A DNA stretch of 64,000 nucleotides from Olivibacter domesticus (GCF_900109575.1 NZ_FOAF01000001.1:1335662-1399661); one strand, 5' to 3'; shown: positions 7,193 to 15,560, counted from the stretch's first letter. The notes: generated from the sequence alone by a model not told the origin. Translations and numbers: made by a program.

Positions 7193-8998
7193 TTAATCCT
7201 TGTTATTATAAAACCCGCCATAATATTTGAATGGCGACCATACGGGAAGTGTTTCAGGTAATTTCGGAGACAGGCTTTTATACTCGTCTGCGCCAAAAAC
7301 CACCCTGCCGTCTACGACTGTCAATAAGGAGGAGATTGTTTTTATTTCATCATCCGGTATCGTAAAATAATCTTTATTAAGCAAGACGAAATCTGCGAAA
7401 TGACCCGGAATGATTTTTCCCATTTCACGCTCTTGATCTTCAATCCAGGTTGGCGCGACTGTAAATAATTTTAATGCTTCTTCCCTTGTTAACCGATTAT
7501 TTTTTGCCAGTACTTCAGTGCCCGACACGGATTTTCCTGTAATCATCCAACTTATGCCAATCCATGGATTAAAGGAAGCGACCCTAAATGCGTCCGTGGT
7601 TATCGTAAGCGGAACACCGCTGTCATACAACTCACGTAATCTCGGGGTTTGTGATGCTTTCTCCGCCCCATAGGTTTTTACAAAAGCTTCGCCGTGCATG
7701 GCCAGTTTTGTATCTAACGCGATACCACCGCCTAGTTTTTTTATTCTGGCAGCATTCTCCAGAGATATCGTTTCGGCATGTTCAATACTCCAGCGTAAAC
7801 CGTCTAATGGTGTCTTTTTGTTTATAGCTTCGAGTTCGTCGAGAAAGGGAGTAATATTTTCATCGTAGCTAATGTGCATGCGAAAAGGAATTCCTTTCTC
7901 AACAAGCTTGGTAATATCCTCTTTAATGTAACGGCGCATTATTTCCTTATCGATAACTACTGCTGGCCTGTCGAAATTTTCATGGTCATGTAGTTCCATT
8001 CTAAGCAACTCGCCGGCACCTTCATATTCATGACCATGTGCCATAGTTGGGTGCAGATTCTCTCCCGGACTGATTGGGGATTTCTTGGTTACCGCGTTAA
8101 TTTCTGCATCTACCAAACTGGCGCTGTTCGTATCGCCATATTGAAGGTCAATGAATGGCATCCTTATGTTTAGACGATTTTCCTTCGCCAGTTGTTGTAT
8201 TTGAGTATGTCCGTGAGGATGGCCGATCAAAGAGGCCCCATCGACAGCTGAAGTGACTCCAAAACGGTTCAGACTATTTATCGTATTTGCAATTGAACTA
8301 AGCTGTTCGTCATTTGAAGGCTGTGGCACCATCGCTTCCAATGAGATAAACGTAAATGTATATCCATCTACGACCCCTGTATAATTTCCTTTCTCGTCCT
8401 TTTCGAATACCGTACCCGGCAATGCTGGAAAACGATCGGTACCTACTCCAAAAGCTTTCATAGCCATTTCATTTAAAAATGCTCGGTTATAAGCATACTG
8501 CACAATCGCGGGTCTGTTCGGAACTGCCTTCCGGATTTCTTCGATGGTGGGTAATCGTTGTTCTTTAAACTGGTACGGCGACCAACCACCGATCACTTTT
8601 ACCCACTGGCCCTCAGGAGTTCGTTTTGCCTGCTCACTTAACATTTCCAATGCACGCTTCAGTGTCGGTACGCCCTCCCATCTGACATTGTAATTGTAAC
8701 TCCTTTCATTCAGTATATGGATGTGGGCATCATTGATACCCGGTATCAAACGCTTACCTCCTGCATCAATGAGCTTGGTGCTGTTGTCTTTCAATTTTAA
8801 TATCTCGACATCTGTGCCTACAGCATAAATTTTACTTCGTTTTATTGCAAGTGCAGAAGCTTCGGGCTTGGTTAGGCTTCCGGTAGTAATTTTTGCATTA
8901 AACACGATCATATCGGCACCGATCAATTGTTCAGTGGATTGTGCTCTACTATGTACAATACTGATTATAGCTATTGCTAGAACGATTAGTCTTCTCAT
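7193..8998 (-). CDS. Exported amidohydrolase (YtcJ-like)
   Basis: Metal-dependent hydrolase of amidohydrolase family 3, 601 residues, with a signal peptide ending near SRAQ at residue 20. The metal-ligand motifs of the TIM barrel are present: DAHIHIL, RMHISYDEN, WSIEHAE and ITTDAFR. The C-terminal strand domain closes with HFADFVLLNKDYF. YtcJ-like enzymes act on N-acyl or amide bonds; exact substrate unknown. It is expected in the periplasm. Length is usual for the group. The upstream side holds an ORF6N relic, so its promoter region is mixed with foreign-looking DNA. Confidence 0.92.
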   Translation of the reverse strand: MRRLIVLAIAIISIVHSRAQSTEQLIGADMIVFNAKITTGSLTKPEASALAIKRSKIYAVGTDVEILKLKDNSTKLIDAGGKRLIPGINDAHIHILNERSYNYNVRWEGVPTLKRALEMLSEQAKRTPEGQWVKVIGGWSPYQFKEQRLPTIEEIRKAVPNRPAIVQYAYNRAFLNEMAMKAFGVGTDRFPALPGTVFEKDEKGNYTGVVDGYTFTFISLEAMVPQPSNDEQLSSIANTINSLNRFGVTSAVDGASLIGHPHGHTQIQQLAKENRLNIRMPFIDLQYGDTNSASLVDAEINAVTKKSPISPGENLHPTMAHGHEYEGAGELLRMELHDHENFDRPAVVIDKEIMRRYIKEDITKLVEKGIPFRMHISYDENITPFLDELEAINKKTPLDGLRWSIEHAETISLENAARIKKLGGGIALDTKLAMHGEAFVKTYGAEKASQTPRLRELYDSGVPLTITTDAFRVASFNPWIGISWMITGKSVSGTEVLAKNNRLTREEALKLFTVAPTWIEDQEREMGKIIPGHFADFVLLNKDYFTIPDDEIKTISSLLTVVDGRVVFGADEYKSLSPKLPETLPVWSPFKYYGGFYNNKD

Positions 8999-9266
8999 AT
9001 TTTACTATTAAAATTAATTTTTGTTGTCCTGTAATCCATTAAAAGGCACTCGGATATTTAATTCAAAGTTAATTTTCCTCAAAATGTTGGAAGATGACAT
9101 TTGCCGGAAAATTCAATCGACAAATATCTACGTATCAGGAATGACAGCCGGTTTGGTAAGTTGATGTCGTTTGTTTTAATATGCTAATTTTTGAGTTTAA
9201 TAAATCAATAACCATAAACTTAGCAGTGGCTGCTACTGCGATTGTAATAAGGACTAAACCGAAGTA
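8999..9266. repeat. Leader region shared with ORF6N locus
   Basis: No gene is seen. Bases from about 9149 onward align with 18982-19116, the leader of the truncated ORF6N gene: a shared TTTGTTTTAATAT stretch, a shared AAATCAATA..CATAAA segment, and TAATAACGACTAAAC-like sequence next to the start. Together with the relic that follows, it is a decayed copy of the same locus about 10 kb away. Confidence 0.6.
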
Positions 9267-9361
9267 ATGGCAAAATCCTAGATCGAAAATAGTACATCTG
9301 TGATACCCGATGAAATGGTCGTCAGTAAAATATATCTCATTCGAGAACAGAATTAATGCTG
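9267..9361 (+). pseudogene. ORF6N-domain gene relic
   Basis: Starting at ATG 9267 the frame reads MAKS, stop, then IENSTSVIPDEMVV and SKIYLIREQN before another stop. This matches residues 1-30 of the ORF6N fragment at 19117 (SVIPNEVFSKIYLIREQK). The bases SKIYLIREQ are coded by are almost identical in both copies. Two in-frame stops and loss of everything after residue 30 make it a dead remnant. ORF6N proteins are phage- or mobile-element-linked DNA-binding proteins. Confidence 0.7.
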
Positions 9362-9395
9362 TAGGGTGCGTAACAGACGATAAAAAGATTTTATT

Positions 9396-9437
9396 AACAA
9401 TTGTTATCGTTTGGTGGCTAAGATCCTTCTCAATTTT
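9396..9437 (+). promoter_or_regulatory. Promoter with shared 16-bp operator-like motif
   Basis: The motif ACAATTGTTATCGTTT (9397-9412) contains the palindrome AACAATTGTT and runs into a TTTG element at 9410-9413. A weak -7 match (TTACATTG) follows about 20 bases later, just before the oxidoreductase ATG. The identical 16 bases occur at 12739-12754 in the same place relative to another promoter, suggesting a common regulator. Confidence 0.5.
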
Positions 9438-9459
9438 ACATTGTAACTGAACAGTAAAA

Positions 9460-10050
9460 ATGAGAACAGTAATTGTATATAACCATCCTTATGAAGGAAG
9501 CTACTGCAACGCCATACTTGGTGTAGTAACCAATGGGCTTCGAAAAGCCAATCACGAAATTGACCTGATACACCTTGACCGGGATGAATTTAACCCAAGA
9601 ATGTCTGCGGAAGATTTAAAAGCCTTTGTAGCACATCAACCCATAGACCCGCAAGTAATCGATTACTGCGAAAGATTAAAAAAGGCAGACCATCTGATTT
9701 TTATTTTTCCGATCTGGTGGGACATTATGCCGGCTACAACCAAAGGATTTATAGACAGGGTATTATCTCCAGGTGTTGTGTATGACCATCACCCAAGGGG
9801 TTTCGGACTCGTTCCGCTTTTAAAAAATCTAAAAAGTGTTACCCTCGTTACCACAATGAACAAACCAAAAATAATGTATTCGCTACTCATTGGAAATTTG
9901 ATTCGGAAAGTGATGCTTAGAAGCGTTTTCAAAACGATGGGATATAAGAACCTAAATTGGATTAGTTATAATATGGTCAAATCAGTTACTCACGAAAAGA
10001 GAGTAAGATGGTTAAATGATTTAGAAGAAAGATTTACAGATTTTAAATAG
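9460..10050 (+). CDS. Flavodoxin-fold NAD(P)H oxidoreductase
   Basis: Cytoplasmic flavoprotein of the NQO1/MdaB/KefF (Flavodoxin_2) family, 196 residues. The N-terminus TVIVYNHPYEGSYCNAIL holds the phosphate-binding loop after the first strand, and IFIFPIWWDIMPATTKGFIDRVLSPG is the family signature for the flavin-binding face. Such enzymes reduce quinones, nitro compounds or azo compounds by two electrons. It is followed after 30 bases by a membrane DUF4405 protein that could accept or pass on electrons. The promoter carries the shared palindromic motif. Confidence 0.93.
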   Translation: MRTVIVYNHPYEGSYCNAILGVVTNGLRKANHEIDLIHLDRDEFNPRMSAEDLKAFVAHQPIDPQVIDYCERLKKADHLIFIFPIWWDIMPATTKGFIDRVLSPGVVYDHHPRGFGLVPLLKNLKSVTLVTTMNKPKIMYSLLIGNLIRKVMLRSVFKTMGYKNLNWISYNMVKSVTHEKRVRWLNDLEERFTDFK

Positions 10051-10080
10051 ACATTAATAACAAAAAATAATTTAAAAAAC

Positions 10081-10557
10081 ATGAAACTAGACCGAAAATA
10101 TGTAACACCATTCATCTCTTTGCTATTTGTAGTCTTAGCTATTACAGGGATTTTTATGTTATTCCATCTATTTGATGGATATACTGAAGTTGCACATGAA
10201 TTAATTGGAATTGGATTTGTACTTGCCGCAATTTTACACATTACACTAAATTGGAAAGGCTTAAAAGTACATTTTATGAAACAAGTATTTATGCCAGCAA
10301 CCATTGCTGTAACAGCATTAACGTTAACTTTTGTTTATTTAGAACGAAAGCAACTCCCATTAGATATTGTTATTGTTGACAAAACATTTAAAGCGCCTTT
10401 AAAAGAATCATGCAAAATTCTGAACATAGACTATCTGATAGCAATCAAAAAGTTAGAAGAAAAGGGGTATAAAATAAGCGACATAAAAACGCTTGAGGAT
10501 ATTTGGAAAAAAAATGAAACAGATCCACAGGAAGTTATTGAATTACTAATGGATTAA
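10081..10557 (+). CDS. DUF4405 membrane protein
   Basis: A 158-residue protein with three predicted membrane spans in its first 100 residues (VTPFISLLFVVLAITGIFMLFHLF, then ELIGIGFVLAAILHITLNW, then a third span). The His residues near the ends of the first two spans are placed as in cytochrome-b-like DUF4405 proteins, so haem binding is possible. The last 60 residues are soluble and charged, with a helix-rich segment (LKESCKILNIDYLIAIKKL). It is co-directional with the flavodoxin-fold oxidoreductase and followed by a terminator, so the two probably form an operon. Domain call good; role inferred. Confidence 0.8.
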   Translation: MKLDRKYVTPFISLLFVVLAITGIFMLFHLFDGYTEVAHELIGIGFVLAAILHITLNWKGLKVHFMKQVFMPATIAVTALTLTFVYLERKQLPLDIVIVDKTFKAPLKESCKILNIDYLIAIKKLEEKGYKISDIKTLEDIWKKNETDPQEVIELLMD

Positions 10558-10583
10558 ACTTTTTGAAATCAACAATGGATAGA

Positions 10584-10612
10584 GACTGTTCATTCTGACT
10601 TAAAAAACAGTC
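10584..10612 (+). terminator. Hairpin terminator
   Basis: GACTGTT (10584-10590) pairs with AACAGTC (10606-10612) and is followed by GTTTTG. It lies between the DUF4405 gene and the NmrA gene and would end the two-gene operon. Confidence 0.55.
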
Positions 10613-10674
10613 GTTTTGGCTACATCTGTTTTTTGACAGCGTTGCACTTTTGTATCAACAAAAAAAGACAGCAT

Positions 10675-11526
10675 ATGAATATCGTTTTAACAGGCTCATT
10701 GGGCAACATCAGCAAACCACTTGCAATAGCATTGATTGCAAAAGGACATTTGGTAACGGTTATCAGCAGTAAAGCCGACAAACAAAAAGAAATTGAATCC
10801 ATTGGTGCAAAAGCAGCAATCGGCTCATTAGAAGACATTAATTTTCTAACAACAGCTTTTGCACATGCGGACGCTGTGTATTGTATGATACCTTTCAACT
10901 TTATGGAAGAAAACCAAGCGGCTTATTTCAAAAAAATTGAAACTAATTATGTGCAAGCGGTCAAGCAAAACAAGATTGAAAAAGTTGTATTTCTAACCGG
11001 TTGGGCGGCTGATACTGGTGACTCTCTGTTGCTTAACCAGTTGTCAGACAGAACGGTCATCGAACTACGTCCCGGTTCTTTTTACACTAATTTTTACAAT
11101 GATATTAAAACCATAAAAGAGCATGGTGCACTAATGGCCGGCTATGGTGGGAATGATAAAATCGCATTTGTTTCGCCAAATGATATTGCTGAGGTGGCTT
11201 TTGAAGAACTGAATACCCCGTTTCAAGGAAAAAAATCCCGCTATGTGGCAAGCGAAGAATTGACCTGTGATGAAGCAGCAAAAATTTTAGGCCAAGCCAT
11301 TGGCAAGCCCGAGCTGAAATGGATAGCGCTACCTGAAGAGCAACTGTTAAACGGTTTAATTCAATCGGGCTTTCCACAGCAGCTTGCACATGATTTCGTG
11401 AAAATGCAGGCGGAGACACATAGCGGAAAAACATTTGAGAATTATATGAAACACCGACCTGAACTGGGAAAGACAAAATTGAAAGCGTTTGCAAAGGAAT
11501 TTGCAAAAGTATACAATGAACAATAA
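10675..11526 (+). CDS. NmrA-like NAD(P)-binding protein
   Basis: Atypical short-chain dehydrogenase of the NmrA/QOR2 type. The start MNIVLTGSLGNISKPLAIALIAKGH holds the glycine-rich dinucleotide loop, and DAVYCMIPFNF plus VVFLTGWAAD follow as in quinone-reductase-like members. The frame is open from 10633, but a promoter-like CACTTTTG box lies at about 10647, so ATG 10675 is taken (283 residues). It is a paralog of the protein at 37346-38227. An AraC regulator follows at once, the same enzyme-regulator order as at 3.2-5.3 kb. Likely a quinone reductase or redox sensor. Confidence 0.9.
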   Translation: MNIVLTGSLGNISKPLAIALIAKGHLVTVISSKADKQKEIESIGAKAAIGSLEDINFLTTAFAHADAVYCMIPFNFMEENQAAYFKKIETNYVQAVKQNKIEKVVFLTGWAADTGDSLLLNQLSDRTVIELRPGSFYTNFYNDIKTIKEHGALMAGYGGNDKIAFVSPNDIAEVAFEELNTPFQGKKSRYVASEELTCDEAAKILGQAIGKPELKWIALPEEQLLNGLIQSGFPQQLAHDFVKMQAETHSGKTFENYMKHRPELGKTKLKAFAKEFAKVYNEQ

Positions 11527-11527
11527 T

Positions 11528-11535
11528 TATCTTTG
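11528..11535 (+). promoter_or_regulatory. -7 box of second AraC gene
   Basis: TATCTTTG, a perfect TAnnTTTG, starts two bases after the NmrA stop and ends three bases before the AraC ATG at 11539. TTTG near 11500 is a possible upstream element with a long 23-base spacer. As with the first AraC gene, the transcript would be nearly leaderless. Confidence 0.5.
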
Positions 11536-11538
11536 TAT

Positions 11539-12465
11539 ATGGCAAATACAAAACCAATCAGAATAAAATCAATTAGCGAGTTTCATCGATTACGGGGTTT
11601 GTCCAAGCCTGAACATCCGTTGATTAGCATAGTAACAAAGGACGATTTTATCGGATTGCCCAACCCAAGTGCCATGAATGCGGTGTTTGATTTTTATTTT
11701 ATTGCGTTGAAACGCATGACAGGTGTAAAGTATAAATATGGACAACTACACTACGATTTTGAAGATGACGGTGTGCTGTTTTTTATGTCACCCAATCAGG
11801 TTCTCCATATGGAAATTAGTGAGGAAGAAAATTCCGGAGAATCCTCAGGATGGATGTTGCTCGTACACCCTGATTTTATTTGGAATACGCCACTTGCAAA
11901 GAGTATAAAACAGTATGATTTTTTTGATTACTCGGTAAATGAAGCGTTGCTGTTATCGGAGAAAGAAGAAGCAACGTTAAACGGAATTATAGAAAATATT
12001 AAGCAAGAGTATCGTTCCAATATTGACAAGTTTAGCCAACAAATCATCATTTCTCAGATTGAAACGTTGCTTAACTATTCCAAACGGTTTTATAACCGTC
12101 AGTTCATTACAAGAGAAAAAACCAATCATCAACTTTTAGCGCGCTTGGAAAAATTATTGATAGGCTACTTTAATAGCGAGGATCTGATTTCAAAAGGTTT
12201 GCCGACGGTTCAATACGTTGCAGATAAATTAAACGTTTCGCCAAGTTATTTAGGTAGCTTACTCAGAACGCTTACAGGACAAAACACGCAGCAACACATT
12301 CACGACAAGTTGATTGAGAGGGCTAAAGAAAGAATATCTACCACTGACCTCTCCATGAGCGAGATAGCTTACGAATTGGGTTTTGAACATTTACAATCAT
12401 TCAGCAAATTTTTCAAGGCAAAAACAAGGGTTTCGCCTTTGAGGTTCAGGCAATCATTTAACTGA
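11539..12465 (+). CDS. AraC-family transcriptional regulator
   Basis: Paralog of the 4374-5261 regulator: SISEFHRLRGLSKPEHPLISIV near the start, a cupin-like sensor domain, and the C-terminal double helix-turn-helix (VQYVADKLNVSPSYLGSLL and LSMSEIAYELGFEHLQSFSKFFKAKTRVSPLRFR). ATG 11539 gives 308 residues; a TTG six bases earlier overlaps the -7 box and was not used. It follows the NmrA-like gene by 12 bases and probably controls it. The inducer is unknown, but the shared sensor domain suggests both paralogs see related molecules. Confidence 0.93.
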   Translation: MANTKPIRIKSISEFHRLRGLSKPEHPLISIVTKDDFIGLPNPSAMNAVFDFYFIALKRMTGVKYKYGQLHYDFEDDGVLFFMSPNQVLHMEISEEENSGESSGWMLLVHPDFIWNTPLAKSIKQYDFFDYSVNEALLLSEKEEATLNGIIENIKQEYRSNIDKFSQQIIISQIETLLNYSKRFYNRQFITREKTNHQLLARLEKLLIGYFNSEDLISKGLPTVQYVADKLNVSPSYLGSLLRTLTGQNTQQHIHDKLIERAKERISTTDLSMSEIAYELGFEHLQSFSKFFKAKTRVSPLRFRQSFN

Positions 12466-12552
12466 TAATAAAAAGGACGACAAAGCTACTTGTTCATAAC
12501 GTAGGTTCTGCGTAATGCAGATTAAGTGCTAATTTCAACTTCGGAGAGCTCT

Positions 12553-12687
12553 TTATGCCTTTCCGAGAGCGAAGGACTTAAATATTTGTTCGGTTCCAAA
12601 ATCTCCTATTATAAAGTCATGCGGTCTTCCCTGAAAATATTCACGTAGCACTTCATGCGGGCCTTCTCGAAGCAAAAGAGTTTGCAT
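12553..12687 (-). other. Unassigned 44-residue frame in a 327-base gap
   Basis: In the gap 12466-12792 the minus strand holds ATG 12687 to a stop at 12553 with protein-like composition (REGPHEVLREYFQGRPHDF, then GDFGTEQIFKSFALGKA). I do not recognise it. It may be the tail of a lost gene or a very small gene; nothing around it explains it. Chance cannot be excluded. Confidence 0.25.
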
Positions 12688-12738
12688 TTCAATTTTCTGG
12701 TTGATTTTTATAATTTATTAATCATTTTAGGTTTCTTT

Positions 12739-12780
12739 ACAATTGTTATCGTTTTGATTATCCGATTCACTGTAATTTTG
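12739..12780 (+). promoter_or_regulatory. Promoter with shared 16-bp operator-like motif
   Basis: ACAATTGTTATCGTTT (12739-12754) repeats exactly the motif at 9397. It runs into TTTG at 12753-12756; a 16-base spacer leads to TAATTTTG (12773-12780), a perfect TAnnTTTG. The NTF2-like gene starts 12 bases later. The motif overlaps the upstream promoter element in both places, as a repressor or activator site would. Confidence 0.6.
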
Positions 12781-12792
12781 TAAAAAAATAAT

Positions 12793-13176
12793 ATGGAAGA
12801 TTTTATAAAAGGATTATTCAGAGATACCATTGAAAATAAGAATTACGATGAAAAGTTGATCGATAAATACTTCAGCGAAGATTATGTTCAGATGGTGGAT
12901 GACCAAACGTTAGATTTTGACACCTTTAAAAAGCACATCCGAAAATTAAAAGACAAACTTCAACAGGTGGATGTACAATTTTCAAACATTGCTAGCAATG
13001 AAACTTCGGTTTTCACCAAACACTATGTAAATAGTATTCTCAAAAATGGAGAATCGGTAAAACATAAAGTTTTTGCAGAATTTCAGATAAAGAATGGTAA
13101 AGTTATCCAATGCGATGAATTGACATTGTTAATAGAAGGTGACAAAAGCGAAAGCAATTTAGGATCTACACTATAA
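12793..13176 (+). CDS. NTF2-like / SnoaL-like protein
   Basis: A 127-residue cytoplasmic protein of the NTF2-like fold: the helix EDFIKGLFRDTIENKNYDEKLIDKYFSEDYVQMVD, then a strand region with FTKHYVNSIL and KVFAEFQIKNGKVIQCDELTLLIEG at the end, typical of SnoaL-like polyketide-cyclase relatives. It has no obvious catalytic residues that I can assign. It is the first gene of a tight run with the GNAT and Crp-like genes (gaps of 9 and 3 bases), so these three are almost certainly one operon. Confidence 0.85.
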   Translation: MEDFIKGLFRDTIENKNYDEKLIDKYFSEDYVQMVDDQTLDFDTFKKHIRKLKDKLQQVDVQFSNIASNETSVFTKHYVNSILKNGESVKHKVFAEFQIKNGKVIQCDELTLLIEGDKSESNLGSTL

Positions 13177-13185
13177 TATCAACAA

Positions 13186-13707
13186 ATGATGAGAATTTTA
13201 AATAGTACAGAAAAAGACATAGGTGAAATATTTAGACTTTATAAATTAGCCACAGCGTTTCAGAAAGAGAAGTTTCCCGAAAACCAATGGCCAGAATTTG
13301 ATAGAAGATTAATAGATGAAGAAGTTGCTGAAAATAGGCAATTCAAGTTAATTATTGATAACGAGATTGCCTGCATTTGGGCAATTTCATACAGCGACCC
13401 GGAAATTTGGGAGGATGACGATGGAACATCTTCTCTCTACATTCATAGAATAGCAACAAATCCGAACTTCAGAGGCCACAATTATGTAATGATGATTGTT
13501 GATTGGGCAAAAGCATTTGCAAAGGATAAAAAATATATTCGGATGGACACCTGTGGTGAAAACCAAAAACTGATTCAACATTATAAAAAATGTGGATTTA
13601 ATTTTTTGGGTATAAAAAAATTGAAAAGTGCTTTGACCCTTCCCGCACATTACCAAAACGCGGATGTTTGTTACTTCGAAATAAAGTTAAACGAAGCGGG
13701 TGTTTAA
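13186..13707 (+). CDS. GNAT N-acetyltransferase
   Basis: Acetyl-CoA-dependent N-acetyltransferase of the GNAT fold, 173 residues. The acetyl-CoA site is shown by SSLYIHRIATNPNFRGHNY followed by the helix VMMIVDWAKAFAKDKK, and the last part IRMDTCGENQKLIQHYKKCGFNFLG is the usual GNAT motif B. The acceptor cannot be told. Two ATG codons are adjacent (13186 and 13189); either would do. It lies between the NTF2-like and Crp-like genes in one operon. Confidence 0.92.
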   Translation: MMRILNSTEKDIGEIFRLYKLATAFQKEKFPENQWPEFDRRLIDEEVAENRQFKLIIDNEIACIWAISYSDPEIWEDDDGTSSLYIHRIATNPNFRGHNYVMMIVDWAKAFAKDKKYIRMDTCGENQKLIQHYKKCGFNFLGIKKLKSALTLPAHYQNADVCYFEIKLNEAGV

Positions 13708-13710
13708 AAT

Positions 13711-14268
13711 TTGGACAAAAGAATTTTGACAGAAATGAATGAACAGGAACTAAACTTATTACATCAATACCTATTCAAGGCAGGTATAGAAAAAAAATAT
13801 AAAAAAGGAACTAACATCATTCAAGAAGGTCATGTTTCCAATAGGTTCTATTTGTTAAAGAAGGGCTTAATCAGAGGATGGACTAGTAATAATGGAAAAG
13901 AAATTACATTCCAGTTTCTTTTCGAAAATCGTCTATTTTGTGCTACTGAAAGTTTTTTTTATAATACTCCTTGTTCTTACAGTATGGAGACTATTGAAAA
14001 TTCAATCCTTTTGTCTATTGATTCAAAAGAAATGGATTTGTTGCAAAAGGATGAATTTTTTCTAAAATTGTTCAATAAGTATTTAATCAGTCGCCTTGCT
14101 TCATATCAGCATTTATTAATTTCACGGATCCAAGATAAACCCGAAATAAGGTATAAAAAATTGCTTGAAGAGAACCCTCAATTGCTACTACGCGTTCCTC
14201 AACATTATATCGCATCTTATTTGGGTATTACGGCTGTTTCTTTGAGCAGAATACGGAACAGAAGATAG
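13711..14268 (+). CDS. Crp/Fnr-family transcriptional regulator
   Basis: Regulator of 185 residues with an N-terminal cyclic-nucleotide-binding-like barrel (KKGTNIIQEGHVSNRFYLLKKGLIRGW) and a C-terminal helix-turn-helix (VPQHYIASYLGITAVSLSRI). The barrel lacks a clear cAMP-binding arginine pattern, as is usual for the many Bacteroidota members of unknown ligand. The frame opens with TTG at 13711, three bases after the GNAT stop; ATG 13735 would give a shorter form. It closes the operon and may regulate it. The extreme C-terminus (RNRR) is slightly shorter than in the other three Crp-like proteins here. Confidence 0.9.
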   Translation: MDKRILTEMNEQELNLLHQYLFKAGIEKKYKKGTNIIQEGHVSNRFYLLKKGLIRGWTSNNGKEITFQFLFENRLFCATESFFYNTPCSYSMETIENSILLSIDSKEMDLLQKDEFFLKLFNKYLISRLASYQHLLISRIQDKPEIRYKKLLEENPQLLLRVPQHYIASYLGITAVSLSRIRNRR

Positions 14269-14376
14269 GTTTATATATACACTATTTTCTAATTGCTTTT
14301 GTATATCTATGTCCTATATTTTGGTTGTTTTTACTGGTTGACTTAGTTCTCCATTGGAAATAACCTTTTGTTAAAT

Positions 14377-14480
14377 GGCTTCCCTCCGACTCTACTTAGT
14401 TGGCCTTTTAGTTAATTTCTTCGGTTTAGTTTAAATGTTTGGTTTGACCGCACTAGTGTAATTAAGAGTTTTAGTTATTG
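14377..14480. repeat. Copy of ORF6N-locus leader segment
   Basis: This piece of the 323-base gap before the DoxX gene aligns with 18866-18972: both contain GCTTC(T/C)CTCC, TTTCTTCGGT and TAATTAAG(A/C)GTTTTA in the same order and spacing. No gene is seen in 14269-14591. It is one of several scattered leader pieces of the ORF6N locus. Confidence 0.55.
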
Positions 14481-14591
14481 CTAAAGAGTTGAATGCAAAT
14501 TAGTATGGTTGATCTGATAGCTTATGGAATTTCATTAGAATCCGCATCTTTTATAAAAAATCATAATGAACCACTTACTAAACCGACACCA

Positions 14592-15194
14592 ATGATTAAA
14601 AAAGGGCAACTCATAGACCTCACCATCTTGTCAATACGTTTTTTGTTGGCAATCATTTTTATTTCATACGGAACTGGAAAATTGTTTGGTGGACAGTTCG
14701 GAAACCTTACTGAAATGGAACTGGCCACGCCAATAAAAGATCTCAGCCTGTTTAAAGTTGCTTGGTACCTCTTTGATCATCAACCTTTCAAGATATTCAT
14801 AGCTGTCTCTCAGATTGCAGCCGCCCTAATGTTACTTTACAATAGGACGATGGTTATAGGTGCTTTAATGCTTATACCCATCATCGCGAACATCTTGATT
14901 ATCGATCTAACGATTATGCCTTATGGTTTTAAACTAGCTTTTGGCTTCAGATTAACCGCTTATTTATGCTACATTGGGCTTTTATTGCTTTACTACAAAA
15001 AAGACATTGTTCCGGCTTGGAGAACAATCTCAAGCATAAAGCCCTTACAGTATGCGAATCACGGAACAGTTACTTATCTTCTAGTCTTTGTACTTATCCC
15101 AATATTGGAATTAGCGCCAGCTGTCTTGAAAATGATGTATTTCGCCGCAACACACCCTCAATCTTTCTGGAATGCTATTAAATCGCTCTTTTGA
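14592..15194 (+). CDS. DoxX-like membrane protein
   Basis: Integral membrane protein of the DoxX type with four main spans: LSIRFLLAIIFISYGTGKLFGG, FKIFIAVSQIAAALMLLY, MVIGALMLIPIIANILII and a later pair near AYLCYIGLLLLYY. DoxX proteins are linked to thiosulfate oxidation or thiol redox systems in other phyla; here the role is open. The frame is open from 14493, but the first 33 residues look non-coding, so ATG 14592 (200 residues) is preferred. A fragment of a related gene is at 20933-21043, pointing to a duplicated locus. Confidence 0.8.
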   Translation: MIKKGQLIDLTILSIRFLLAIIFISYGTGKLFGGQFGNLTEMELATPIKDLSLFKVAWYLFDHQPFKIFIAVSQIAAALMLLYNRTMVIGALMLIPIIANILIIDLTIMPYGFKLAFGFRLTAYLCYIGLLLLYYKKDIVPAWRTISSIKPLQYANHGTVTYLLVFVLIPILELAPAVLKMMYFAATHPQSFWNAIKSLF

Positions 15195-15263
15195 AGTATA
15201 TAGTTTAGAAAGTGTGAAGAAACTTTTACCTATTTCCAGTTTTTCAACGAATGGATTATACTT

Positions 15264-15525
15264 ATGAATTATCAAAATATCTTTTCAGAATCGTTTGAAA
15301 CTTTTAAAGTGTTTGAAAATCTGACGGTTGAAAGTTAACAAAATGATCAATGGAATGCCGCAAACGATCTGGCAAATCCTAAATCATTTAGCTATTTGGC
15401 AGGCGCATCAGATAACACTGCTGAAAGGAGATAAATCAGGTAACACAGGATTTAATGAAGTTATCAATATTTCACAAATATTAGAGAAAATATATATATC
15501 TAGAATCAAGGCCTGCATTTATTAC
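15264..15525 (+). pseudogene. DinB-like gene, frameshifted relic
   Basis: ATG 15264 opens MNYQNIFSESFETFKVFENL and stops at 15336; a second frame from 15343 continues with MINGMPQTIWQILNHLAIWQ and AHQITLLKGDKSGNTGF, which fits the first metal-ligand helix of DinB/DUF1572-like proteins. The rest is degraded and stops at 15528. Intact members are about 150-170 residues. So this is a frameshifted and truncated remnant. Confidence 0.6.
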
Positions 15526-15560
15526 TAATAATTTTAGTAATTTAGCCAAAATAAAAATAC

